From Lactococcus termiticola (lineage in GTDB: Bacteria; Bacillota; Bacilli; Lactobacillales; Streptococcaceae): DNA of 64,000 nt. A model generated the notes under the pieces. That model saw only the letters and a program-made list of their open reading frames with translations, ran no database searches and was not told the origin of the DNA. The position numbers and the translations under genes are program-made. The stretch lies in the NCBI RefSeq assembly GCF_003116835.1, contig NZ_BFFO01000003.1, positions 156,535-220,534 of the forward strand, given 5' to 3'. This document shows, in pieces, positions 36,324 to 44,896 of this stretch. Numbering within the stretch: the first letter of the stretch is position 1; every line of letters starts with the position of its first letter.

Positions 36324-36352
36324 AAAAAAGGCCTGAACTTTCAGGACTTTAT
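36324..36352 (-). terminator. tmcAL terminator
   Basis: Read leftwards: AAAGTCCTGAA / TTCAGGCCTTT and a T run, right after the stop at 36358. Confidence 0.8.
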
Positions 36353-36357
36353 GGATG

Positions 36358-37452
36358 TCAGCCTAGTATCAAGGGCTTACGGCCGTAGTTTTGCTCAGTA
36401 ATAGCTGGATTCCCCAATCGGTAAATCTCGTCAGCCCGCTGTGTGACCGCATCCCAAGGGAACTGGCCAATCCGGCTACAGAGCTCGATATCAGACTTTC
36501 TGGCCCGGGCTAAAATTTGCCGGCCTTTTTCATTGAAGCCGAGAACCCTTATGGCTTCTGGCAGGACGGCTTTCTTGTCGACATCGTTGAGGATATAAGC
36601 CATCAGCCGACGGATGTGGCCCTTGGTATAGCGTTTCGTATAGACCTGCTCAATGAGGGCGTCAAGGCTGTCCGCCGTCTTGACCGCCTTTTTTATCCGG
36701 CTAGCCAGCTCATCATTGACCTGATAAATCCGGCGAATATCTGTGGCGATGATTTTGTATTTCAAAAGTGGCCAAAAGTCAGACCAGCTGATTTTTGGAG
36801 CCTCCTGTAAAATCGGCCAGATATTGGCAGGCACAAAGGACTCTGCCGTCTCTAAATGCTGACGAATCGCCGTCGCTGAGGCAAAAGTCTCGCCCAGCTC
36901 ACTGTCATTGTAGGCTGTATTCCGCTGGATGGTCTTTAGCTGAATGCCCCGGCCTGCGACCGCCTTAGCATAGGCCAGGCCTAGGATATGGTTGGGTGTA
37001 TTGCCATCAAACTGGACAGCGGCAAAATGCTCCCAGGCCTGCTGGGCCCGGACAGGATAAGAGATATGGCTGGGCAGAGCCTCGATATAAGCCTGCATCT
37101 CATCGGCTTTCTCAGCATAAAGCACAGCAATCTGCTGATAGTCTGTGTCAGATTCTGTCCCGAAGGCCAACTCATCAATCCCCAGTCGGCTCAGGATGTC
37201 CACGGCCCCCTTTGCAAAGAAGTCCGCCCCCTGGACGCTTGCCAAGAAAGGAAGCTCGACCACCAGGTCTGCCCCGTTTTTGAGGGCCATCTCAGCCCGC
37301 AACCACTTGTCAATAAAGGCCGGTTCCCCCCGCTGCATCCAGTTGCCACTCATGACGACGAGCTGTGTGCAGTCACTCCCTGCATCCAGCAGCCGCTTGT
37401 GGCCAAGGTGGAAGGGGTTGAACTCGGCGATGATTCCTCTTGTTTTTTGCAT
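36358..37452 (-). CDS. tmcAL: tRNA(Met) cytidine acetate ligase TmcAL
   Basis: 364 residues. [17 protein letters not shown] contains the HxGH nucleotidyltransferase motif, and [12 protein letters not shown] follows. TmcAL makes N4-acetylcytidine at the wobble position of elongator tRNA-Met from acetate and ATP. It is the former YlbM. It follows the SAM methyltransferase gene after a terminator, so it may be separately transcribed. Confidence 0.92.
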   Translation of the reverse strand: MQKTRGIIAEFNPFHLGHKRLLDAGSDCTQLVVMSGNWMQRGEPAFIDKWLRAEMALKNGADLVVELPFLASVQGADFFAKGAVDILSRLGIDELAFGTESDTDYQQIAVLYAEKADEMQAYIEALPSHISYPVRAQQAWEHFAAVQFDGNTPNHILGLAYAKAVAGRGIQLKTIQRNTAYNDSELGETFASATAIRQHLETAESFVPANIWPILQEAPKISWSDFWPLLKYKIIATDIRRIYQVNDELASRIKKAVKTADSLDALIEQVYTKRYTKGHIRRLMAYILNDVDKKAVLPEAIRVLGFNEKGRQILARARKSDIELCSRIGQFPWDAVTQRADEIYRLGNPAITEQNYGRKPLILG

Positions 37453-37466
37453 AATTCAAGTATAAC

Positions 37467-37495
37467 AAAAAGCCGGCAGCCTCTGCCTGCTTTTT
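37467..37495 (-). terminator. terminator after the methyltransferase gene
   Basis: Read leftwards: AAAAAGCAGGCAG / CTGCCGGCTTTTT with one mismatch. Confidence 0.75.
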
Positions 37496-37502
37496 CATAA
37501 AA

Positions 37503-38237
37503 TTAACCTTTCGCCACAAAAAACCAACGCAGACTCTCAGGCCCAGGAGCCTCATCCTCAAAGTCGGCAAAGACCTGTACGTCCTTAAAACCGACTTCCT
37601 CAAGCAAACTCCGATAGACCTCAATCGGATAAGTCCTCTCCTCATGAAGCTCGTCCTTTCGCATGAAACGGCCGTCTTCTTCTTTGACAAAGAAGGTCAG
37701 CTCGTGGGCTACTGAGTGAGGGACTTCGCCAGCGTAGGTATCCCAGACAAAGGCGAAGTCTTCGGCATTGTCATGATAGGCGTGGCCAGGGAAGACCTCG
37801 TCGGTCTGGTAGGTCGAGTGGACATCAAAGATAAAAGTCCCGCCCTCACGCAGGCCCCGGTAGACACCGGCAAAAGTCGCCTTGAGCTCATCTTCATCAG
37901 CCAGATAGCAGAGGGAGTCTGAAAAGCAGGTCACGGCATCGAAGTCAGCCTTAAAATCGAGCTTTCGCATGTCACCTAGCTCAAAATCGGCATTGCTGAC
38001 CCGAGTTTTGGCCAGCTCCAGCATCTCAGGCGAGAGGTCGAGGCCGGTCAGTTCATAATGCTCGCTGACAAATTTTTCCGTCAGAATCCCAGTCCCGCAG
38101 GCCAGCTCTAAAATCTTGTGGGTATAAGGCGAAAAATGGCGGACGGAGAAGTCATACCATTTTTCATAGAGACTATCGTCCATGATGGCATCATAGACTT
38201 GGGCAAAGAGGGCGTAGTTTTTTTCCAGCTCGCTCAT
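37503..38237 (-). CDS. class I SAM-dependent methyltransferase (YqeM-like)
   Basis: 244 residues. ILELACGTGILTEKF is the SAM-binding loop, LTGLDLSPEML the acidic second strand and FDAVTCFSDSLCYL the post-motif region. It begins three bases after rsfS, the conserved neighbour of YqeM-type enzymes in Firmicutes. The substrate is unknown. The rsfS-methyltransferase pair ends in an intrinsic terminator. Confidence 0.88.
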   Translation of the reverse strand: MSELEKNYALFAQVYDAIMDDSLYEKWYDFSVRHFSPYTHKILELACGTGILTEKFVSEHYELTGLDLSPEMLELAKTRVSNADFELGDMRKLDFKADFDAVTCFSDSLCYLADEDELKATFAGVYRGLREGGTFIFDVHSTYQTDEVFPGHAYHDNAEDFAFVWDTYAGEVPHSVAHELTFFVKEEDGRFMRKDELHEERTYPIEVYRSLLEEVGFKDVQVFADFEDEAPGPESLRWFFVAKG

Positions 38238-38240
38238 GCC

Positions 38241-38600
38241 TTATTCATCCACCCAGTCTGTCAGGTCGACGACTTCAGCATCGCTCCAAAGTTTTTCCAG
38301 GTTAAAGCGAAGACGGGAGTCAGCATCAAAGACGTTGACAATCACGTCACCGAGATCGATAAGGACCCAGCCGGATTGGGCGTTACCCTCGATTTTTCCG
38401 CCAACCAGGAGGCCGTGTTCTGCTGCAGCATCGTCTACTGCACCAATGATGGCATCAATCTGACGGCTGTTCATGGCTTCCATGACCACAAAATAATCAG
38501 CCACACCAGAGACAGTCGCCACATCAAGGGCAACAATATCACGGGCTTGCTTGGCATCAGCGGCCCTCACGACCACTTCTAATAATTCTTTAGGATTCAA
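38241..38600 (-). CDS. rsfS: ribosomal silencing factor RsfS
   Basis: 119 residues, MNPKELLEVVVRAADAKQAR with the conserved DIVALDV and GWVLIDLGDVIVNVF. It binds L14 on the large subunit and blocks subunit joining when nutrients are scarce. In relatives it follows yqeK directly; here two family 1 repeats (403 bases) separate the genes, so it may depend on readthrough or its own promoter. Confidence 0.93.
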   Translation of the reverse strand: MNPKELLEVVVRAADAKQARDIVALDVATVSGVADYFVVMEAMNSRQIDAIIGAVDDAAAEHGLLVGGKIEGNAQSGWVLIDLGDVIVNVFDADSRLRFNLEKLWSDAEVVDLTDWVDE

Positions 38601-38668
38601 ATCTTTCTCATTTCTATTTCTATATGTGCTTTTTTTATTATAACATAATTGGGGGGTGGGGCTGGGGA

Positions 38669-38808
38669 TGCCGTTCCGCTACAGGAGAGGCTGGATGTTG
38701 CCCTGGGCCGGAAGCGAAGCCTAACGGCTTCCATTCCTAGAACTGGAGCCCTTTGGTCTCCAATTCTGCCTTTTTCAGGGCAAATCCAGCCTCTCCTGTA
38801 GCTCCACT
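38669..38808 (+). repeat. structured repeat family 1, copy F (pair member)
   Basis: Arms CTACAGGAGAGGCTGGAT.. (38679-38705) and 38776-38801 pair over about 25 bases. Core GGAAGCGAAGCCTAACGGCT (38710-38729) and hairpin AACTGGAGCCC..GTCTCCAATT present. It faces F2 about 49 bases away. Confidence 0.88.
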
Positions 38809-38856
38809 GTTTTCTAACAAATAATAAAAATTTCTTTTTACTGTCCAGCTGTTCAG

Positions 38857-39003
38857 CAGGTGGAGTTCCGGAAAGCAGGCCAAAACATTGTGGCAAAAGG
38901 CAGATTTGAAGACCGCAGGGCTTCAAATCTAGCAATGGAACGACGGAGTCGTTCGCTTGCGTGCCCCCACAATGCTTTTGGCCTGCTTTCCGGAACGGAA
39001 CCC
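38857..39003 (-). repeat. structured repeat family 1, copy F2 (inverted partner of F)
   Basis: Arms TTCCGGAAAGCAGGCCAAAA.. (38866-38893) and 38967-38995 pair nearly throughout. Its end abuts the yqeK stop codon at 39004. Confidence 0.88.
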
Positions 39004-39600
39004 CTATCCCTGCAGATAAGCTATAAAACTGTTATAAGTCGCCATCGACTGGGGATAAATCCTCTGCCGGCCTTCAGATAGGTAGGCAATCAGGCGTTGG
39101 GTCTCGAAGGCTACAGCCTCATTGAGGTCGGCCTCAGCGATTCTTCTGGCCTCGACGACTCCTGGAAAACGCCGGCTGTCTTCGACGTAGTCGGCGACGT
39201 AAATCAGCTTGTCGAGCATGCTCATTTCTGGAGCTCCGACGGTGTGAATCTCGATGGCCCGGATGATTTCAGAGTCGGTCAGGCCCAGGTCTTCCTGGAT
39301 TTTATAGACGCCGACCAGGCCGTGCCAGATGGAGCTGTTCCAGTTTTTCAAATCTGGGTCGAGTTGGTATTTGTCAATCAGACCAAGAAATTCCTCGTTG
39401 GAAAGTTCTTTAGCATAATCATGCAGGAGCCCAGCCAGAGCAGCCTTCTCAGGCTCTGGATATCCAAAGCGAACGGCCAGCTCCCTGGCCTTTTGCTCGA
39501 CACTCAGACAGTGCTCAAAGCGACTGGCCTTCATCATGCCCTGCATTTTTTCTAAAATTTCTTCTCTGCTAAGCTTAATCCAAGCTGACCAATCAGACAT
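39004..39600 (-). CDS. yqeK: HD-domain dinucleotide phosphatase YqeK
   Basis: 198 residues. H..SV ([11 protein letters not shown]), LLHDYAKEL (the HD pair), SIWHGLVG and EIHTVG supply the metal ligands of the YqeK family, which cleaves diadenosine tetraphosphate symmetrically. It overlaps nadD by eight bases, the usual coupling. Its stop codon touches repeat copy F2, so an insertion there may have set the present 3' end. Confidence 0.93.
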   Translation of the reverse strand: MSDWSAWIKLSREEILEKMQGMMKASRFEHCLSVEQKARELAVRFGYPEPEKAALAGLLHDYAKELSNEEFLGLIDKYQLDPDLKNWNSSIWHGLVGVYKIQEDLGLTDSEIIRAIEIHTVGAPEMSMLDKLIYVADYVEDSRRFPGVVEARRIAEADLNEAVAFETQRLIAYLSEGRQRIYPQSMATYNSFIAYLQG

Positions 39601-40189
39601 AGAGCCCTTCCTTCAAGATATAGGCGAGGACCTTTGGAGCCAGTAGGAAATTTGGCTTAATCCCCCGATGAAATTGCTCCCGAATCAGACTGCCCGACAC
39701 ATCCATCAAGGGCACATCGACCCAGACAATCGGATAGGAGGTCCCTGACCGATAACGGGGCCTGCGAACGCCGACCAAGTGGACCAGCTCTAAGAATTCG
39801 TCGATATGCTCCCAACGCTCAAGGCCGGCAATCATGTCGCCCCCCACAATAAAGTAAAAGTCAACCTCAGGATGAGCCTGCTGTAGCTTGACGACCGTCT
39901 CGTAGATCGACGATGTCTGAAGCTGACAGCGACTGCTGTCGACCTCAAGGCCCTCCTTTCCCTCACAAGCCAGCTCCAACATCCGGCAGACATGGCCTTC
40001 CGTATTGTGCTCAGGCATAAAAACCACCTTCTCCAGATGAAGCTGCTGGCGGACCTGGTCAGCAATCGTCAGATGGGCAATGTGGACCGGATTAAAGTTC
40101 CCCCAAAAAAGCCCGATGGCACGCTTGTGCTCGACATTTTCCTCTTCGAGTTCAACTTTTGTAAAGGGAGTTAGAAGTTCTAAAGGCAT
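39593..40189 (-). CDS. nadD: nicotinate-nucleotide adenylyltransferase NadD
   Basis: 198 residues from ATG 40189 with GAGGA before it; an upstream GTG at 40201 lies in that ribosome site. [15 protein letters not shown] has the H-x-x-H nucleotidyltransferase motif and VSGSLIR the second phosphate-binding motif. It makes deamido-NAD. Oddly, the PPHK-containing loop after the VVFMP strand, conserved in relatives, appears shortened ([19 protein letters not shown]). Repeat copy G separates it from yhbY. Confidence 0.9.
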   Translation of the reverse strand: MPLELLTPFTKVELEEENVEHKRAIGLFWGNFNPVHIAHLTIADQVRQQLHLEKVVFMPEHNTEGHVCRMLELACEGKEGLEVDSSRCQLQTSSIYETVVKLQQAHPEVDFYFIVGGDMIAGLERWEHIDEFLELVHLVGVRRPRYRSGTSYPIVWVDVPLMDVSGSLIREQFHRGIKPNFLLAPKVLAYILKEGLYV

Positions 40190-40260
40190 GGTTTTCCTCA
40201 CTTTTTAGTCAGGTTTTTTTCTTACTTCATCGCTTGTGGTGTTTAGAACCACTTGGTGGG

Positions 40261-40406
40261 ACGCAAGTGGAGTTACAGCTCTTTTGCTTTAATACAGTGA
40301 CAAAAGGGAAATGGAGAGACCGCAGGGCTCACCATTTAGGAATGGAAGCCGAAGGCTTCGCTTCCGACCTCACTGTGTTAAAGCAAAAGGGCTGTAACGC
40401 AACGTC
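40261..40406 (-). repeat. structured repeat family 1, copy G
   Basis: Arms GTTACAGCTCTTTTGCTTTA.. (40272-40300) and 40370-40398 pair over 29 bases with only wobble-type differences. Core GAAGCCGAAGGCTTCGCTTC present. It lies inside the yhbY-nadD run. Confidence 0.88.
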
Positions 40407-40421
40407 CTTCAATAGAAGGCC

Positions 40422-40736
40422 CTACTTCACCAAATTCTTCACATCCACAGAAATCTTCCGATTTTCCTTCTTGTCGGCGACCTTAAAGACCACCAGATTT
40501 CGCCCGATGATTTGGACCACGTCAAGCCCCATCTCCTCGATGCTTTCAGCGACTTCGGTCGCTGTCTCATCTGAGTTTTGTAGGATATTGACCTTGATAA
40601 GCTCACGGGCATCACAAGCTGAGCGGATGCTCGTCAAGATTTCATTTGACAGGCCTGATTTCCCGATTTGGACGATGGGCTTGATATTGACTGCGAGGCT
40701 TCGCAGGTAGCGTTTTTGTTTTCCGTTGAGTTCCAT
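40422..40736 (-). CDS. yhbY: ribosome assembly RNA-binding protein YhbY
   Basis: 104 residues, a single CRM domain (LNGKQKRYLRSLAVNIKPIV and the GKSGLSNEIL loop). It binds pre-50S particles. In relatives it sits between yqeH and nadD; here hflX precedes it and repeat copy G follows. It starts nine bases after the hflX stop, so those two are one transcript. Confidence 0.93.
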   Translation of the reverse strand: MELNGKQKRYLRSLAVNIKPIVQIGKSGLSNEILTSIRSACDARELIKVNILQNSDETATEVAESIEEMGLDVVQIIGRNLVVFKVADKKENRKISVDVKNLVK

Positions 40737-40745
40737 AGTTTTCCT

Positions 40746-41987
40746 TTAATACTGGTCTAAGAGCCAGCTCTGTTCTGGGGCAATCAAGCCCTTTATTTTA
40801 TAATGTGTGTCCAGCTCAATGACCTCGCTGACCAGGGCCTGTTTCCTGAGCTCTGGCAACTGATAGGCCTTGCTATAAGGCAGATCAATTTCAAAGCTTT
40901 GAAAAAGCTCGTGGAGCCTTTCTAAAATCCCTGACTTGAGCCACTGGAGACCACTAGCCTCCTTGATAGAAAGCTGGAGGGCAGGGCTCAGGGTCGGGAT
41001 AAAGTCGCCCTTGACCAGGTCCATCTTGTTGTAGACATTCAGGACAGGAATGCTCCTCAGGTCCAGCTCATCCATGATGGCCTGGACCGTGCTCTCGTGG
41101 AGCTCGTGATAGGGATTGCTGGCATCGACCACGTGGATAAGCAGGTCAACATTGGCTGATTCCTCCAGGGTCGATTTGAAGGCCTTAATCAGCTCGGTCG
41201 GTAGCTTCTGGATGAAGCCGACCGTGTCGGTCAGCGAGACCGTAAAGTCTTCATGAAGGCGGACCAGCTTGGTCGTTGCATCCAGCGTAGCAAAGAGCTC
41301 GTCCTGCTCGTACTGGCTCTTGCTTTCACCAACCAGTGCGTTCATGATAGAGGACTTGCCAGCATTGGTATAGCCAATCAGGCCAATCTTGAAAATGCCG
41401 GACTTTGCCCGCTTCTGTCGCATGGTTTCCCGGGTCTGCTCGACCTTTTTCAGGGCTTTGTCAATGTCATCAATCCGCTTGCGGATGTGACGGCGGTCCA
41501 TCTCAAGCTGAGTTTCACCAGGCCCTTTGGAGCCAATCCCGCCGGCCTGCCGGCTGAGCTGGATGCCCTGGCCGACGAGGCGAGGCAGGAGGTAGTTCAG
41601 TTGGGCCTGCTCGACCTGGAGCATGCCTTCGTGGCTCCTAGCCCGCATGGCAAAGATGTCAAGAATTAACTGCATCCGGTCGATGACCTTGACCCCTAGA
41701 ATCTGCTCTAAATTTAGATTCTGCCGGGGCGTCAAGCGGTCGTTGAAAATAACCGTGTCAATCTCGCCGACCTCAATCGCCCAGCTCATCTGCTCAAGCT
41801 TGCCTGAGCCAATCATGGTCCTGGCATCCGGTCGCTCCCGCTTCTGATGAAATTCATCAATGACCAGGCCACCAGCCGTCTTGGTCAGCTCAGCCAGCTC
41901 TAGCATCTCGCTTTCAAAGCTGTCAGAAGTCTGGAGTTCGACACCGGCCAGAAGGACCCGCTCTTGTTTTTCTTGATTATCGATCAA
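40746..41987 (-). CDS. hflX: ribosome-associated GTPase HflX
   Basis: 413 residues from TTG 41987 (MIDNQEKQERVLLAGVELQT). The frame extends to 42101, but those codons are upstream DNA with a -10 box at 42021-42016, so the shorter start is right. The HflX N-terminal domain ends in GPGETQLEMDRR, then come G1 GYTNAGKSS, G3 DTVGF and G4 NKMD. HflX splits stalled or heat-damaged ribosomes. It is inserted between yqeH and yhbY, genes adjacent in many relatives. Confidence 0.92.
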   Translation of the reverse strand: MIDNQEKQERVLLAGVELQTSDSFESEMLELAELTKTAGGLVIDEFHQKRERPDARTMIGSGKLEQMSWAIEVGEIDTVIFNDRLTPRQNLNLEQILGVKVIDRMQLILDIFAMRARSHEGMLQVEQAQLNYLLPRLVGQGIQLSRQAGGIGSKGPGETQLEMDRRHIRKRIDDIDKALKKVEQTRETMRQKRAKSGIFKIGLIGYTNAGKSSIMNALVGESKSQYEQDELFATLDATTKLVRLHEDFTVSLTDTVGFIQKLPTELIKAFKSTLEESANVDLLIHVVDASNPYHELHESTVQAIMDELDLRSIPVLNVYNKMDLVKGDFIPTLSPALQLSIKEASGLQWLKSGILERLHELFQSFEIDLPYSKAYQLPELRKQALVSEVIELDTHYKIKGLIAPEQSWLLDQY

Positions 41988-42015
41988 TCCCTTTATTACC
42001 GCCTTTGCTAGATTA

Positions 42016-42021
42016 ATTATA
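42016..42021 (-). promoter_or_regulatory. -10 box of hflX
   Basis: TATAAT with extended TGC (read leftwards), about 29 bases before the TTG start; -35 weak. Confidence 0.6.
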
Positions 42022-42063
42022 GCACAATTTTTTATGAAAATTAGGGGAAATCCTACTGCATTT

Positions 42064-42195
42064 GGTCGCTCCAGAAAAAGGCTGATGACTAGTGAGGCCA
42101 CAAGCGAAGCCTACGGCTTCCATTGTTAAAATTGAAGCCTAAAGTCTTCAATTTTGCCTTTTCTCACTAGTCATCAGCCTTTTTCTTCCGCTAGC
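42064..42195 (+). repeat. structured repeat family 1, copy H
   Basis: Perfect 23-base outer arms (42073-42095 and 42164-42186; start AGAAAAAGGCTGATGACTAG). Second hairpin AAATTGAAGCC..GTCTTCAATTT. It lies between yqeH and hflX. Confidence 0.9.
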
Positions 42196-42205
42196 TTTTC
42201 TTTCT

Positions 42206-42238
42206 AAACAAAAAGCCCTTCACAAAGAGCTTTTTTCA
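42206..42238 (-). terminator. yqeH terminator
   Basis: Read leftwards: AAAGCTCTT / AAGGGCTTT with a T run. Confidence 0.75.
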
Positions 42239-42242
42239 TATC

Positions 42243-43343
42243 CTAGCCAATCAAAGCCTTCCGCACCACAAGGTCCACCCCTTCAGGCAACCAGGCAGCA
42301 ACGACTGCAGGCCCGCTCACCCGGACCCAACCAAGGCCGGAGTAAACAATATCAGACTTCTCCTTAATCGAAAATTCCTTCCGCAGGAGCTTTCTGCCTT
42401 CGACGACAGGCTGCAAGAGCTCACCGGCATGCTTTTCGTAAAAGTCATCAGCACCGGCCAGCTTGGTCCGGTGGATGCTCAAGCCGTTTTCAAAGAAGGC
42501 GGTCATGCCCTGCTTTTCGCCTGAAATAAAGTCAAATCGGGCGAGGCCTCCCAAAAAGAGAGTCTGCTCAGGATTGAGCTGGAAGGTCCGGGGCTTGATT
42601 TCCTTTTTAGGAGAAACCAGGTCCAGGTCCTTCTTATCCAGATAGTGAGCCATCTGGCCACGATGGATAATCCCCGGCGTGTCGATCAGCTGGCTGTCAT
42701 CATCAAGCGGGATTTCAATCTTATCGAGGGTCGTCCCTGGGAAACGGCTGGTCGTGATGACGTCCTGTGAGCCTGTCACATTTTTGATGATGGCGTTGAT
42801 TAGCGTGGACTTGCCGACATTGGTCACGCCCACCACATAGACATCTCGGCCATGGCGGTAGTGCTCGATGGCCTCCATGAGCTCGCTGACGTCGTCTTTG
42901 TTTTTAGCTGAGGTCACGAGAATGTCGACTGGCTTCAAGCCGTGTTCTGAAGCCTCTCCCTTGAGCCAGGCCTTGAGCTTCCCGGCCTTCAGTGAATGAG
43001 GCAGGACATCTTTTTTATTGGCAACAAGCAAAACATCATTGCCTCCGGTGAGCCGGTGGAGGCCGGGGATAATCGAGCCGTTAAAGTCAAAAATGTCGAC
43101 GACATTGACGATCAGGGCGTCTTCCTGGCCAATCTCATTGAGGAGTCTCAGGAAGTCGTCGTCTGTGAGACTTGTCGGCACAATTTCATTATAATGGCGA
43201 AGGCGGAAACAACGCTGACAGTAGATGTCTTCGTCGTTTTCCAGGCGTTTTTTCAGGGCCGAAGCCGGGAGAAAGCCCAGGGCTTCCTTGTCTTCTGCCT
43301 GGATACGGGCTCCACAGCCGATACAGCGGATTTCTTCTTCCAT
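42243..43343 (-). CDS. yqeH: ribosome biogenesis GTPase YqeH
   Basis: 366 residues. An N-terminal CxGC...CQRC zinc finger precedes a circularly permuted GTPase domain with G4 NKKD, then G1 GVTNVGKSTL and G3 DTPGI, and a C-terminal domain. YqeH acts in 30S assembly and chromosome-related phenotypes. Its stop is followed by a terminator and repeat copy H, so it is separated from hflX-yhbY. It begins eight bases after ruvA. Confidence 0.93.
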   Translation of the reverse strand: MEEEIRCIGCGARIQAEDKEALGFLPASALKKRLENDEDIYCQRCFRLRHYNEIVPTSLTDDDFLRLLNEIGQEDALIVNVVDIFDFNGSIIPGLHRLTGGNDVLLVANKKDVLPHSLKAGKLKAWLKGEASEHGLKPVDILVTSAKNKDDVSELMEAIEHYRHGRDVYVVGVTNVGKSTLINAIIKNVTGSQDVITTSRFPGTTLDKIEIPLDDDSQLIDTPGIIHRGQMAHYLDKKDLDLVSPKKEIKPRTFQLNPEQTLFLGGLARFDFISGEKQGMTAFFENGLSIHRTKLAGADDFYEKHAGELLQPVVEGRKLLRKEFSIKEKSDIVYSGLGWVRVSGPAVVAAWLPEGVDLVVRKALIG

Positions 43344-43351
43344 AAGCCTCC

Positions 43352-43924
43352 TTAAATCATGAGTTTGAGGGCCTGCTTGATATAGTCTTCAGCAGATAAG
43401 CCTTCTTCTTTTTCGAGTTTCTTTTCTACTTTCTTGAGCTCAGTTGCCTTGTAGCCCAGGGCTCCGAGGGCCTCCATGGCTTCGGTCAATTCAGCATTGG
43501 CAGTATTAGCAGGGCCACTGGCATTGACTGTGGGGTTGAGCTTGCCAGCCAGGTCCAGGACCATCTGCATGGCGGTCTTCTTGCCGACGCCTGGGAACTT
43601 GGTCAGGTACTTGATGTCATTATTGTCAATGGCAGTGACCAGTCCTGCATTGTCACTAGCTGCAATGATGGCCAGTGCCGACTTTGGCCCAATCCCAGTC
43701 ACAGAAATCAGGCGGAGAAAGAGGCCTTTTTCTTCAGCATCCACAAAGCCGTAAAGGCTGTGGGCATCTTCACGGATGACCTGGTGGACAAAGATTTTAT
43801 GCCCTTCATTAAGCTTGAAACTATAAGGATTGGCGACATTGAGCAGGTAGCCGATGCCAGCCACATCAAGCACAATATAGGTCGGGGTCACAGAGACAAT
43901 CGTCCCAGATAGATATTCGTACAT
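43352..43924 (-). CDS. ruvA: Holliday junction branch migration protein RuvA
   Basis: 190 residues, [20 protein letters not shown], with the OB-fold N-terminus, two helix-hairpin-helix motifs ([21 protein letters not shown]) and the RuvB-binding C-terminal domain ([12 protein letters not shown]). It holds four-way DNA junctions for RuvB. ruvB is not in the window. It lies 10 bases after the GtrB-like gene and close to mutL, as mutL-ruvA often do. Confidence 0.95.
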   Translation of the reverse strand: MYEYLSGTIVSVTPTYIVLDVAGIGYLLNVANPYSFKLNEGHKIFVHQVIREDAHSLYGFVDAEEKGLFLRLISVTGIGPKSALAIIAASDNAGLVTAIDNNDIKYLTKFPGVGKKTAMQMVLDLAGKLNPTVNASGPANTANAELTEAMEALGALGYKATELKKVEKKLEKEEGLSAEDYIKQALKLMI

Positions 43925-43933
43925 CTTTTTCTC

Positions 43934-44881
43934 TTATTTCTCGTTGATAAATTCTTGGACAATAAACCTTGGACGGGCCTTGACTTCAAGGAAAATCTTG
44001 CCGATGTATTCGCCAATGATCCCTAAAGCCAAGAGCTGGACGCCACCAAAGCCGACGATGGCCGCCATGATGGACGACCAGCCCCAGGCCGTGTTTTCTA
44101 CAAAGTGCTGGATGACAATGATAACACCGAAGATCACTGCGAGTATAAACAAAATAAATCCAGCCCAGAAAATCAGACGGAGGGGCGTTGCTGACATGGA
44201 GGTAATCCCATCAATAGCAAAGCTCAGCATCTTTTTCAGCGGATATTTTGACTCGCCGGCAAAACGCTCGCCCCGCTTGTAGTAGACGGTGCTTGATTTG
44301 TAGCCGACCAGTGGCACCATGCCCCGCAGGAAGAGGTTGACCTCACGAAATTCAGCCAAGCCATCAAGGGCCCGCTGGCTCATCAGGCGGAAGTCTGCGT
44401 GGTTGTCGACTGACTCACTGCCAAGCTTCTTCATCAGACCGTAAAACATGCCGGCCGTCCCCCGCTTGAAGGCCGTGTCGGTATCCCGGTTATCACGGAC
44501 ACCGTAGACGACGTCAAAGCCAGCCTCGTACTGCTCAAGCATTTCATCAATGGCATTGATGTCATCCTGGAGGTCTGCATCCATCGAAATCACGCAGTCG
44601 GCCAGATCTTTAACAGTCATCAGTCCCGCCAGGAGGGCATTTTGGTGGCCCCGATTTCGTGAAAGGTTGACGCCTGAAAAGATTTTGTCTTCAGCGTGCT
44701 TCTCCTGGATTTTCTCCCAGGTCTTGTCACGAGAGCCGTCGTTGACATATACGACCCGGCTATCGGTAGAAATTTTGCCGCTAGCCATCAGGCTTTCATA
44801 TTTTTCCTTAAGTCGCTGCGAGGTTTCATCGAGGACAAGTTCTTCGTTGTAGCAGGGTACAACCATATAAAGTCTAGTCAT
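43934..44881 (-). CDS. GtrB-like bactoprenol glycosyltransferase
   Basis: 315 residues: GT2 domain (VPCYNEELVL, NDGSRDKT, DADLQDD) and two C-terminal membrane spans (about 230-255 and 265-290), the layout of GtrB/YkcC-type enzymes that load a sugar on undecaprenyl phosphate. It sits between mutL and ruvA, a repair pair, with gaps of 15 and 10 bases, and has no polysaccharide genes beside it. The partner flippase or GT-C enzyme must be elsewhere, perhaps the DUF2142 proteins. Confidence 0.88.
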   Translation of the reverse strand: MTRLYMVVPCYNEELVLDETSQRLKEKYESLMASGKISTDSRVVYVNDGSRDKTWEKIQEKHAEDKIFSGVNLSRNRGHQNALLAGLMTVKDLADCVISMDADLQDDINAIDEMLEQYEAGFDVVYGVRDNRDTDTAFKRGTAGMFYGLMKKLGSESVDNHADFRLMSQRALDGLAEFREVNLFLRGMVPLVGYKSSTVYYKRGERFAGESKYPLKKMLSFAIDGITSMSATPLRLIFWAGFILFILAVIFGVIIVIQHFVENTAWGWSSIMAAIVGFGGVQLLALGIIGEYIGKIFLEVKARPRFIVQEFINEK

Positions 44882-44896
44882 TTTTATTCCTTTATT

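Noticed and set aside
41988..42101. Longer HflX N-terminus
   Set aside because: The extra codons contain the -10 box and part of the repeat H flank, and do not resemble HflX.
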